From Lysobacteraceae bacterium PS02065 (GTDB lineage Bacteria; Pseudomonadota; Gammaproteobacteria; Xanthomonadales; Rhodanobacteraceae), in contig JASCPI010000002.1 in the NCBI GenBank assembly GCA_029959555.1, forward strand, positions 124,001 through 188,000: a stretch of DNA of 64,000 bases, read 5' to 3'. A program made the position numbers and the translations under genes. Below, one piece after another: positions 1 through 6,999 of this stretch. A model generated the notes under the pieces. That model had not been told where the DNA came from and did no database searches. It saw only the letters and a program-made list of their open reading frames with translations. Positions within the stretch are counted from its first letter, which is position 1, and each line of letters starts with the position of its first letter.

Positions 1-327
1 TGGCACGACGCTGCCGTCGGCGAGCGCGGAGGTGAAGCGGTCGTCGTGGTTGAGGACGAGGGCGGCGTGCTTCGGGTTCGCCGATGCGACAACCCCGAAT
101 TCCCTTGCGCGTTCGCTGTCGCCCTTGGCGGAAAGCCATTCCGCGTACACGGGGAACTCCTGTACCCCGAGGCCCGAGGCGACGTAGACCTCGACGGCGC
201 GTTCGCGTGCCCGTTCGCCGCCGACCTGCCAGCCCAGGAACACGAACACGTTCACGAGCACCAGCGCGAGCGTCACCCACGGAAACGTGGCCCGCGTCGG
301 CAGGCGGTGCAGCGGAAGGATCAGCAT
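1..327 (-). CDS. Rhomboid-family intramembrane protease, N-terminal part (runs off the window)
   Basis: The minus-strand frame starts at ATG 327-325 and stays open to the window edge, giving 109 residues with no stop. It begins MLILPLHRLPTRATFPWVT, followed by a hydrophobic stretch (LALVLVNVFVFLGW) that would be the first membrane helix, then a soluble, charged linker. A short N-terminus with PLH...R.TFPWVT just before the first helix is familiar from rhomboid proteases of gammaproteobacteria, which cut transmembrane substrates with a Ser-His dyad. The catalytic GxSG and His segments would lie outside the window, so activity cannot be judged. Another small multi-pass membrane protein is possible. 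Confidence 0.6.
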   Translation of the reverse strand, partial: MLILPLHRLPTRATFPWVTLALVLVNVFVFLGWQVGGERARERAVEVYVASGLGVQEFPVYAEWLSAKGDSERAREFGVVASANPKHAALVLNHDDRFTSALADGSVVP

Positions 328-627
328 GCGCGTGGAGTCCCCTTGATGACGCCATCATAGCGTCGCGGCGAGGCGGCGACCTACGCTTGGCAGTCAGCGC
401 ACACACCACCGTGAGCGTCGATCGGCGATGGGCGCGACGTCGTTCGAAAGGCAGCGCCAGTGGAACGAGCGCCGCCACCTTCGGGCATTCGCCCCCGGGC
501 CAGGCCTCCCGCAGCCCGGACCGGCGTCGCGATCGCCTTCGTCGCATGTCGTCATGCCGCTGCGTCGCAACGGTACGCGACGGGGTCGCCCGTATACTGG
601 ACGGCCCCGTTCGAGGAAGTCCGCTGC
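328..627. other. Intergenic region between the divergent rhomboid-like and DUF1684 genes
   Basis: About 300 bases separate the minus-strand rhomboid-like gene from the plus-strand DUF1684 gene. I see no convincing gene here. The one signal noted is a TATACT hexamer at 593-598, a plausible -10 box about 30 bases before the DUF1684 start. No good -35 partner lies 17 bases upstream of it. Confidence 0.5.
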
Positions 628-1509
628 ATGATCCGCCGCCTGTTCGTGTCCTGCCTCGTCCTCGCCGGCGCCGCTGCCCATGCCGCGGACGACTACACCG
701 CAACGGTGGAAACGTGGCGCGCCGATCGCTACGCCTCGCTGCGCCAGCCCGAGGGCTGGTTCAGCTTCATCGGCTCGGGCATCGTCAATACGGGGACGAG
801 CACGGTCGGTAGTGCCGCGGACAACGCGATCGTGCTGCCGTCGGGCCCGAAGCACGTCGGCACGCTGACGCTCGGCGCGGATGGCGTACCGCGCTTCCGC
901 GTGCTGGCCGAGAGCGGCGCACGCATCGAAGGCACCGACAGCGAAGGCGAACAGGTCCTCAAGACCAACCTCGACGGCAAACCGACACGCGTCACGTTCG
1001 GCAGCCGCTGGTTCTACGTGGTCAAGTCCGGCGACACGACGGGCTGGCGCCTGCGCGACACCGAATCGCCGGCACGCAAGGCGTTTACGCACATCGAGCA
1101 CTTCCCGGTCGACGCGACGTGGCGCGTGCAGGCCGACTGGGTGCCGTTCGACCCGCCGCGCGCGATCGAGCTCGTCACGATCATCAACACGCTCGAGAAG
1201 GCGACCGTGCCCGGCAAGGCCGTGTTCGAACGCGACGGCAAGCGCTACGAGCTCGAGCCCGTGACCGAGGACGACGGCCGCCTGTTCTTCATCATCGCCG
1301 ACCGCACGAGCGGCAAGGAAACCTACGGCGCCGCGCGCTTCCTCTACGCCGACGCACCCAAGGACGGCAAGGTCGAGCTCGATTTCAACAAGGCCTACAA
1401 CCCGCCGTGCGCGCTGTCGCCGCACGTGGTCTGCCCGACCGCGCCACCCGGCAACCGCCTCGGCCTGCGTGTCGAAGCCGGCGAGAAGACCTACGCGAAA
1501 GCGCACTGA
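628..1509 (+). CDS. DUF1684 domain secreted protein
   Basis: The protein has 293 residues from ATG 628. The frame is open further upstream, but the signal peptide MIRRLFVSCLVLAGAAAHA begins here and fixes the start. The mature part matches DUF1684: an early tryptophan-rich segment (RQPEGWFSFIG), a central region, and the strongly conserved tail FNKAYNPPCALSPHVVCPT followed by NRLGLRVEAGEK. The two cysteines in that tail are typical of the family. Function is unknown; members are secreted or periplasmic in many bacteria. It stands alone, with a possible -10 box (TATACT) at 593-598 and a strong hairpin 10 bases after the stop. The family call is firm; no activity can be assigned. Confidence 0.85.
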   Translation: MIRRLFVSCLVLAGAAAHAADDYTATVETWRADRYASLRQPEGWFSFIGSGIVNTGTSTVGSAADNAIVLPSGPKHVGTLTLGADGVPRFRVLAESGARIEGTDSEGEQVLKTNLDGKPTRVTFGSRWFYVVKSGDTTGWRLRDTESPARKAFTHIEHFPVDATWRVQADWVPFDPPRAIELVTIINTLEKATVPGKAVFERDGKRYELEPVTEDDGRLFFIIADRTSGKETYGAARFLYADAPKDGKVELDFNKAYNPPCALSPHVVCPTAPPGNRLGLRVEAGEKTYAKAH

Positions 1510-1519
1510 GTGCGGTGAT

Positions 1520-1547
1520 CGACAGGAACATGTCCATGTTCCTGTCG
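1520..1547 (+). terminator. Perfect 13-bp inverted repeat after the DUF1684 gene
   Basis: CGACAGGAACATG at 1520-1532 and its exact reverse complement at 1535-1547 are separated by only two bases. It lies 10 bases after the DUF1684 stop and is followed by CTTTCC. The position suits a transcription terminator, but there is no real T-run. A palindromic protein-binding site or part of a mobile repeat is also possible. Confidence 0.5.
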
Positions 1548-1963
1548 CTTTCCATGTGCCCTCGCGAGCACACCGTCCCGGGATCGAAGGCTGTGCCCCG
1601 GTCCCGAACACCTCTTCGCCATCGCGAGCAGCGTGGTGAATGAGCCGGCAAGGGCCACAACGGGCTCCCGTTGCCACGACTCCCGAAACCGCCGCGAACG
1701 GCACGCCCCGATCGCATCGCCGACGCGCGGCGTACATGCCGGCCGCATGATGCCCGAGCGGGATCCGACGCACGGCGTTCGCGAGACAGGAGATCGCCAC
1801 GCCCCCGCGAACGCGACACCGACGTGACGAAAATCCTTTCCAGACGACCACCTACAGCGTCGCTACAAGGTTTCTACAAGCGCCGGCACGCGATCGGCGG
1901 GATGGTCGGGGCGTCCCACGCGGCACTCGCCGCGCTGCCCTCCAGCCCATGCCAAGGTCCGTC
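1548..1963. other. Intergenic region before the HAF-repeat gene
   Basis: About 400 bases without a credible gene. Several frames are open, as expected at this base composition, but none has a ribosome site, a recognisable domain or coding-like codon bias. The stretch around 1830-1880 is less G+C-rich and could carry the promoter for the next gene; I see no clear -35/-10 pair. Confidence 0.4.
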
Positions 1964-3097
1964 ATGACGTCGATGCCGCGTTTCGTGCTCCGCCCCCTGC
2001 CCGCCCTGCTCGCAGTCGCCTTGAGCGCCCCGCTGCACGCGGGCCAGGCGCCGTCCTACCAGCTCGTGCGCCTCGACGTGCCGGGCGCGACCAGCGTCTC
2101 GGTCAACGACGTCAACGACCTCGGCGAGGCCGTCGGCAGCTATCAGGACGCCGACTTCCTGCGCCACGCGGTGTACTGGGATGCCTCCGGCACGGCGCAC
2201 ACGCTCGCGGTCACACCGGGCGTCGAGGTCGAAGGCATCGCGCGTGCGATCAACAACCAGGGCCAGATCGTCGGCACCGCGACCGACTACGAGTTCGGCG
2301 GCGTCGCCGGGCTGCTGTGGACGACCGCCTCGCCGGATACCTACACCGTCATGCACAACGTCGCGGGCGAAGCGGCGAACGTCGCCGACATCAACGACGC
2401 CGGCATCGCGGTCGGCGGCCTTTCGGGCTTCGGTACCGGCGCACCGAGCCATGCCTTCGTGTGGACCGCGGCGGGTGGCCTCGTCGACTACGGCGTCGCC
2501 GACCCGACGGTCGACAACCAGCACGCACGCTGGACCGCAGTGGACGCGGCCGGCAAGCTCGTCGGCTACTGGAGCCTCGGCTTCTCGACGATCCACGCGA
2601 CGGTCGGCCAGGTCGGCACGCCGGCCGTGTTGCCGATGAGCAGCCAGACCGAGGCCTTCCCGACCATCGCCGCCGGCATCAACCCGGGCGGCACCGCGGT
2701 CGGCCTCGGACTCGCGGACGCGAATCCGGTGCTCGTACCGGTCGTGTTCGCGGCGGACGGTACCTACACCGAGATCCCCGGCGCGACGCTGTCGCAGACC
2801 AACGGCGGCGCGACCGCGATCAACGCGGGCGGCGTGATCGTCGGCAATGCCGGTATCGGTACGGCCAACGGCATCGTGCCGGGCATGCAGGCTTTCGTGC
2901 ATGTCGACGGTGCCAGCCACGACCTCTTCACGCGCACCGTCGACACGACCGGCTTCACGCGTTTCGCGAGCGCGGTGTCGATCAACGGCGCCGGCGTCAT
3001 CGCCGGAACAGGCCGCCTCACCGACGAGAGCGTCGCGAGCTTCCTGCTCGTGCCGGTCGCCACCGATGCGATCTTCGCGGACGGGTTCGACGACTGA
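1964..3097 (+). CDS. Secreted HAF-repeat protein with IFADGFDD tail
   Basis: The protein has 377 residues. ATG 1964 is preferred because AAGG sits six bases upstream; ATG 1949 and 1973 are in-frame alternatives. A signal peptide (FVLRPLPALLAVALSAPLHA) is followed by repeated units of the HAF extracellular-repeat type. They are built on an I-N-x-x-G-x-[IV]-V-G core: VNDLGEAVGSY, INNQGQIVGTA, INDAGIAVGG, INPGGTAVGLG, INAGGVIVGN and INGAGVIAGTG. These probably form repeated beta-strands outside the cytoplasm. The C-terminus is DAIFADGFDD, a short acidic-aromatic tail that recurs at the end of many secreted proteins in this bacterial order. Function unknown. Confidence 0.75.
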   Translation: MTSMPRFVLRPLPALLAVALSAPLHAGQAPSYQLVRLDVPGATSVSVNDVNDLGEAVGSYQDADFLRHAVYWDASGTAHTLAVTPGVEVEGIARAINNQGQIVGTATDYEFGGVAGLLWTTASPDTYTVMHNVAGEAANVADINDAGIAVGGLSGFGTGAPSHAFVWTAAGGLVDYGVADPTVDNQHARWTAVDAAGKLVGYWSLGFSTIHATVGQVGTPAVLPMSSQTEAFPTIAAGINPGGTAVGLGLADANPVLVPVVFAADGTYTEIPGATLSQTNGGATAINAGGVIVGNAGIGTANGIVPGMQAFVHVDGASHDLFTRTVDTTGFTRFASAVSINGAGVIAGTGRLTDESVASFLLVPVATDAIFADGFDD

Positions 3098-3118
3098 TCG
3101 CCTCGCGCGGGCTGCGCT

Positions 3119-3163
3119 CCCTTCTCCCTCCGGGAGAAGGTGGCCCGAAGGGCCGGATGAGGG
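3119..3163 (-). repeat. Dispersed 45-nt palindromic repeat, copy 1
   Basis: This 45-base element reads, on the minus strand, CCCTCATCCGGCCC... ending in GGAGGGAGAAGGG. It contains two hairpins, CTTCTCCC..GGGAGAAG and GGCCC..GGGCC. A near-identical copy lies in the opposite orientation at 9347-9391, differing by one base in the first loop. It resembles the REP-like intergenic repeats common in Xanthomonadales. It sits just after the HAF gene and could act as a transcription stop or RNA-stabilising hairpin. Confidence 0.85.
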
Positions 3164-3297
3164 TTCGGCATCTAAAATGCCTCACATTCGTGAGGCTCGC
3201 GAATCCGCTGGTTCAGGCCATACCAGCCTGCCGAGATGAAGTAGCCGGCAGGGCGGCATGCGCGTCGCGCCTTCAACGCGCGGGGGACGTGGAACCG

Positions 3298-3843
3298 TCA
3301 TCCCTCCCGCGCGAGCCAGCGCAACGCCATGCGCTTCAGCGACGCGTCCGTGGCCGGGTCGGCGGCGAGTTCGGCGACGTCGCGCCAGGCGAGTTCGAGC
3401 GATTCCGCGCTCACGACGAACGCCTCGTCGGTCGTCACCCGCACGACGAAGCGCACGTCGTAATGCCAGTGCCCAGGCTCGCCCTTGCGCTCGGGGATCC
3501 AGTGCCGGTCGAGGTCGAAGATCGCCGGCTCGACGACGAGGCCTGACAGGCCCGATTCCTCCTCGGCCTCGCGCAGCGCGACGCGGGAGAGCTCGCGATC
3601 ACCATCCGCATGGCCGCCGAGCTGCAGCCAGCGCGCGAGTTTGCGGTGATGGGTCAGCAGCACGCGGCGGCCGTCGGCGCTGACCAGCCAGGCAGAACCC
3701 GTGAAGTGACCGACCGTGTGGTGGCGCTCGAACGCTTCGGGCGAGCTCGCGAGGAAATCGAGGAATTCGGCCGCGCCGGCGGCGTCGACACCGTGGGCGT
3801 AGTCGTCGAACGCACGGGCGGTGGCGTCATCGGGAACGGTCAT
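3298..3843 (-). CDS. Nudix hydrolase
   Basis: This is a 181-residue protein. The Nudix box is clear (GHADGDRELSRVALREAEEE followed by SGL) and matches GX5EX7REUXEEXGU, except that the first Glu is Arg; the metal-binding REAEEESG core is intact. The family hydrolyses nucleoside diphosphates linked to another group. The sequence before the box (TGSAWLVSADGRRVLL) and the later WHYDVRF are typical of a small soluble clade often found alone in proteobacteria. The substrate cannot be deduced. The gene is divergent from the transporter that starts at 4050, with 206 bases between them. Confidence 0.85.
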   Translation of the reverse strand: MTVPDDATARAFDDYAHGVDAAGAAEFLDFLASSPEAFERHHTVGHFTGSAWLVSADGRRVLLTHHRKLARWLQLGGHADGDRELSRVALREAEEESGLSGLVVEPAIFDLDRHWIPERKGEPGHWHYDVRFVVRVTTDEAFVVSAESLELAWRDVAELAADPATDASLKRMALRWLAREG

Positions 3844-4049
3844 GTGGCCTGGCTCGAAAGCGGGGGCGCGCGAGCCTGCACGTCCGCGGCGAAGCGGGCA
3901 AGTGCCGTGCGCGGGCCATCACATCGGCGTCACGCGCTTGTGCTGGCGGAGCCGGTTTGGCATCGTACGACGCCACGTCCGCGTCCATGCGGGCCCGCAC
4001 TCTCGACGCGCCACGCGCGTCCGATGACCACGCGTACCGGGGAGATACA

Positions 4050-5519
4050 ATGTCCAAAGGCCTTTTCGTAACGAAGCCTGTGCAGGCTTCGCCGCACGTC
4101 GACGCCGGTGAACCGGTAGAAGGTTCGCTGCAGGGCGAAGTCACGCTCAAGCGCACCCTGACCGGCACCCAGCTCGTCATGCTCGGCATCGGCGCGGTGA
4201 TCGGCGCGGGCATCTTCGTGCTGACCGGCCATGCCGCAGCGGCCCATGCCGGCCCGGCCATCGTGCTGAGCTTCGTGCTCGCGGGCGTCGCCTGTGCCTT
4301 CGCGGGCCTGTGCTACGCCGAGTTCGCGGCGATGCTGCCGGTCTCGGGCAGCGCCTACTCCTACTCCTACGCGACGCTCGGCGAGGTCGTGGCCTGGTTC
4401 ATCGGCTGGAACCTCGTGCTCGAGTACCTGTTCGCGGCATCGACCGTGGCCGTCGGCTGGTCGGGCTACTTCAACAGTCTGCTCGGCAGTTTCGGCATGG
4501 CCTTGCCGGCCTCGCTCTCGACCGCGCCGCTCAATGTCGTCGAAGGCAAGATCGTCTACACCGGCGGCCTGTTCAACCTGCCCGCGGTCGCGATCGTCGC
4601 GGCGATCAGCACGCTGTGCTACGTCGGCATCACGCAATCGGCGTTCGTGAACTCGATCATCGTCGCGATCAAGGTCGTCGTGATCCTCATGTTCGTCGCG
4701 TTCGGCCTGCAGTACGTGAATCCGGACAACTGGGTTCCGTTCATCCCCGAGAACCAGGGGCCGGGCCAGTACGGCTTCGACGGCATCGTGCGCGGTGCCG
4801 CGGTGGTGTTCTTCGCCTACATCGGCTTCGACGCGGTCTCCACGGCGGCGGGTGAAGCGAAGAACCCGCAGCGCGACATGCCGATGGGCATCCTCGGCTC
4901 GCTGGCCATCTGCACGATCATCTACATCATCGTCTCGCTCGTGCTCACGGGCATGCTGCCGTTCACGCAGCTCGGCACGCCGAAGCCGGTCGCGACCGCG
5001 CTCGAGGCCTACCCGTCGCTGCTGTGGCTCAAGCACGTCGTCGAGATCGGCGCGATCGCAGGCCTGAGCTCGGTGATCCTCGTCATGCTCATGGGCCAGC
5101 CGCGCATCTTCTACGCGATGGCGCAGGATGGCCTGCTTCCGAAGATCTTCAAGCGCGTGCACCCGAAGTTCCAGACCCCGCACGTCGGCACCGTCATCGT
5201 CGGCTTCGTGGCCTGCATCCTGGCCGGCTTCCTGCCGATCGGCCTGCTAGGCGAGCTCGTCTCGATGGGTACGCTGCTCGCGTTCGCGACCGTGTCGATC
5301 GGCGTGCTGATCCTGCGCCGCACCCAGCCGAACCTGCCGCGTCCGTTCCGCGTGCCGTTCGCGACGATCATCTGCCCGCTCGGCGCAATCGCCTGCCTGT
5401 ACCTGTTCTGGCAGCCGTTCCGCGAGCACTGGCCGCTGATGACGGGCTGGACGGTGATCGGCTTCGTGATCTACTTCGGCTACGGCTACCGCAACAGCAA
5501 GCTGCGCAACCAGGCCTGA
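4050..5519 (+). CDS. APC-superfamily amino acid permease
   Basis: This inner-membrane transporter of 489 residues starts at ATG 4050, preceded by GGGGAGATACA (a GGAG ribosome site at a suitable distance). A hydrophilic N-terminus (residues 1-40) leads into about twelve hydrophobic segments. The first contains GIGAVIGAGIFVLTG, the signature of the amino acid-polyamine-organocation family. Also conserved are GLCYAEFAAMLPVSGSAY in helix 2 and FFAYIGFDAVSTAAGEAKNP in the middle. This pattern and the length suit the cationic amino acid transporter-like subgroup. The exact substrate cannot be read from the sequence. A strong hairpin follows the stop, and a second, distinct APC-type transporter lies downstream. 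Confidence 0.88.
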   Translation: MSKGLFVTKPVQASPHVDAGEPVEGSLQGEVTLKRTLTGTQLVMLGIGAVIGAGIFVLTGHAAAAHAGPAIVLSFVLAGVACAFAGLCYAEFAAMLPVSGSAYSYSYATLGEVVAWFIGWNLVLEYLFAASTVAVGWSGYFNSLLGSFGMALPASLSTAPLNVVEGKIVYTGGLFNLPAVAIVAAISTLCYVGITQSAFVNSIIVAIKVVVILMFVAFGLQYVNPDNWVPFIPENQGPGQYGFDGIVRGAAVVFFAYIGFDAVSTAAGEAKNPQRDMPMGILGSLAICTIIYIIVSLVLTGMLPFTQLGTPKPVATALEAYPSLLWLKHVVEIGAIAGLSSVILVMLMGQPRIFYAMAQDGLLPKIFKRVHPKFQTPHVGTVIVGFVACILAGFLPIGLLGELVSMGTLLAFATVSIGVLILRRTQPNLPRPFRVPFATIICPLGAIACLYLFWQPFREHWPLMTGWTVIGFVIYFGYGYRNSKLRNQA

Positions 5520-5526
5520 TCCACCC

Positions 5527-5553
5527 GAGGCCGGCGGTGACCCCGCCGGCCTC
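5527..5553 (+). terminator. Hairpin after the amino acid permease
   Basis: Two perfect 11-base arms (GAGGCCGGCGG at 5527-5537, CCGCCGGCCTC at 5543-5553) are separated by TGACC, seven bases after the permease stop. The following TTGCGTT is only a weak T-tract, so this is probably a weak or Rho-assisted terminator. Confidence 0.65.
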
Positions 5554-5603
5554 TTGCGTTGCATACCACCCCTCGTTCCATCCTCCGCGTCGAGACCCCG
5601 CGC

Positions 5604-6899
5604 ATGACCTCGAGCAGCGTCCGCAAGATCGGACCCGTCCTCGCCACGTTCGTCGTGGCCAACAACATGATCGGCTCGGGGTTTTTCCTGCTGCCGGCGA
5701 CGCTGGCGGGATCGGGCGCGGTGACCGCGCTGAGCTGGCTGCTCGGCACGGTGCTCGCGGTGGTGCTCGGCGGTGCGTTCGCGCGACTCGCGCGCGAGTA
5801 CCCGCAGATGCAGTCGCCCGACGACTACGTACGGCCGTCGCTGGGCCGCGACGTCGGGTTCCTCGCGACGACGCTGTACTGGATCTCGTCGTGGATCGGC
5901 AACAACGCGATCGCGGTCGCCGCGTTCGGCTACCTCGTCACCGTGCTGCCGTTCGACGGCAGCAACCCGAGCGTGCAGATCGCCGGCCAGATCGCGCTGA
6001 TCCTGCTCATGTTCGCGATCAACCTGTTCGGCCCGAAGCAGGTCGCACGCTTCCAGTCGCTGTGCGTCGTGCTCGGCCTGCTGCCGGTCAGCGTCGTGCT
6101 CCTCGGCGGCTGGGGCAGTTTCGATACGGCGATCTACGAGGCCGCGTGGAACGTGACCGACCGCTCCGATGCCTCGGTCGTGTTCGCCTCGCTGGCACCG
6201 ATCTTCTGGGCCTTCGTGGGCCTCGAGACCGGCGCGATGGTCGCCGGGATCGTGCGCGACCCGGACCGCAACGTGCCGCGCGCGACGCTCGCCGGCATCC
6301 TCATCGCAGGCGTGGTGTACCTGGTCGCGTCGGTGCTCGTCATGGGCATCGTGCCGAGCGCCGAACTGGCCGCCTCGAGCGCGCCGTTCGCGCTCGTCGC
6401 GGGCCGCATCTTCGGCGAATGGGCCGTGCCGGTCATCGCGATCGCCGCAGCCATCAAGGCCACCGGCACGCTCGGCGGCTGGATGCTCGTGACCGGCGAG
6501 ACCGGCGCACGCGCCGCACAGCGCGGCTACCTGCCGGCGATCTTCGGCCGCATGCTGCCCAACGGTGCGGCCGGCTGGGGCCTCGCCATCGTGGCCGTGT
6601 CGATGTGCGCCTTCGCGCTGCTGACGCTCGCGCCGACCGCCGCGCAGCAGTTCGGCACGATCATCGAGATGGCCGTGCTGCTCGTCGTGCTCGGCTACGC
6701 CGCAGCAGGCCTGAGCCTGCTCGTCGGCACGCCGCAGCGCCCGTCCGGCGTGCGCGAACGCCTGCTCGGCGCCGGTGCGCTCGTCGCCTGTGCGCTGCTG
6801 CTGGTCTCGTCGGGCTGGCAGACCCTGCTCGGTGCGGCAGCGATCGCCGCGGTCGCGTGGGGGCTGTTCCGCATCTTCGGCAGCCGCGCACCGCGCTGA
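5604..6899 (+). CDS. Basic amino acid/polyamine antiporter-like APC transporter
   Basis: The protein has 431 residues from ATG 5604 (a TTG at 5559 is also in frame). It begins RKIGPVLATFVVANNMIGSG and continues FFLLPATLAG; the VANNMIGSG core is typical of AdiC/CadB/PotE-type exchangers, in which GSG marks the unwound first helix. WISSWIGNNAIAVAAFGYL and FWAFVGLETGAMVAGIVRDP also match that group. Such proteins exchange a basic amino acid for its decarboxylation product across the inner membrane. No decarboxylase lies nearby, so the exchange partner is unknown. It shares the strand with the previous permease, but a hairpin separates them, so it may have its own promoter. Confidence 0.82.
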   Translation: MTSSSVRKIGPVLATFVVANNMIGSGFFLLPATLAGSGAVTALSWLLGTVLAVVLGGAFARLAREYPQMQSPDDYVRPSLGRDVGFLATTLYWISSWIGNNAIAVAAFGYLVTVLPFDGSNPSVQIAGQIALILLMFAINLFGPKQVARFQSLCVVLGLLPVSVVLLGGWGSFDTAIYEAAWNVTDRSDASVVFASLAPIFWAFVGLETGAMVAGIVRDPDRNVPRATLAGILIAGVVYLVASVLVMGIVPSAELAASSAPFALVAGRIFGEWAVPVIAIAAAIKATGTLGGWMLVTGETGARAAQRGYLPAIFGRMLPNGAAGWGLAIVAVSMCAFALLTLAPTAAQQFGTIIEMAVLLVVLGYAAAGLSLLVGTPQRPSGVRERLLGAGALVACALLLVSSGWQTLLGAAAIAAVAWGLFRIFGSRAPR

Positions 6900-6943
6900 G
6901 GCCTGCGCTGGAGCACGGGCGATGGCGTAATGACCTTCGCCGT

Positions 6944-6972
6944 TTGGCCAAGCGCGCGACGATGGCTATAGT
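6944..6972 (+). promoter_or_regulatory. Predicted sigma-70 promoter for the prolyl oligopeptidase gene
   Basis: TTGGCC at 6944-6949 and TATAGT at 6967-6972 are separated by 17 bases, the optimal spacing. The -10 box matches the consensus in five of six positions. Transcription would begin near 6979, about 20 bases before the ATG at 7000. Confidence 0.6.
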
Positions 6973-6999
6973 CGGCGGAGACCTTCACCGGACCGCCCC

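Noticed and set aside
394..1851. Long minus-strand open frame across the DUF1684 gene
   Set aside because: It is antisense to a gene with a clear signal peptide and family match; its composition is the Arg/Ala-rich type expected from a shadow frame at high G+C.
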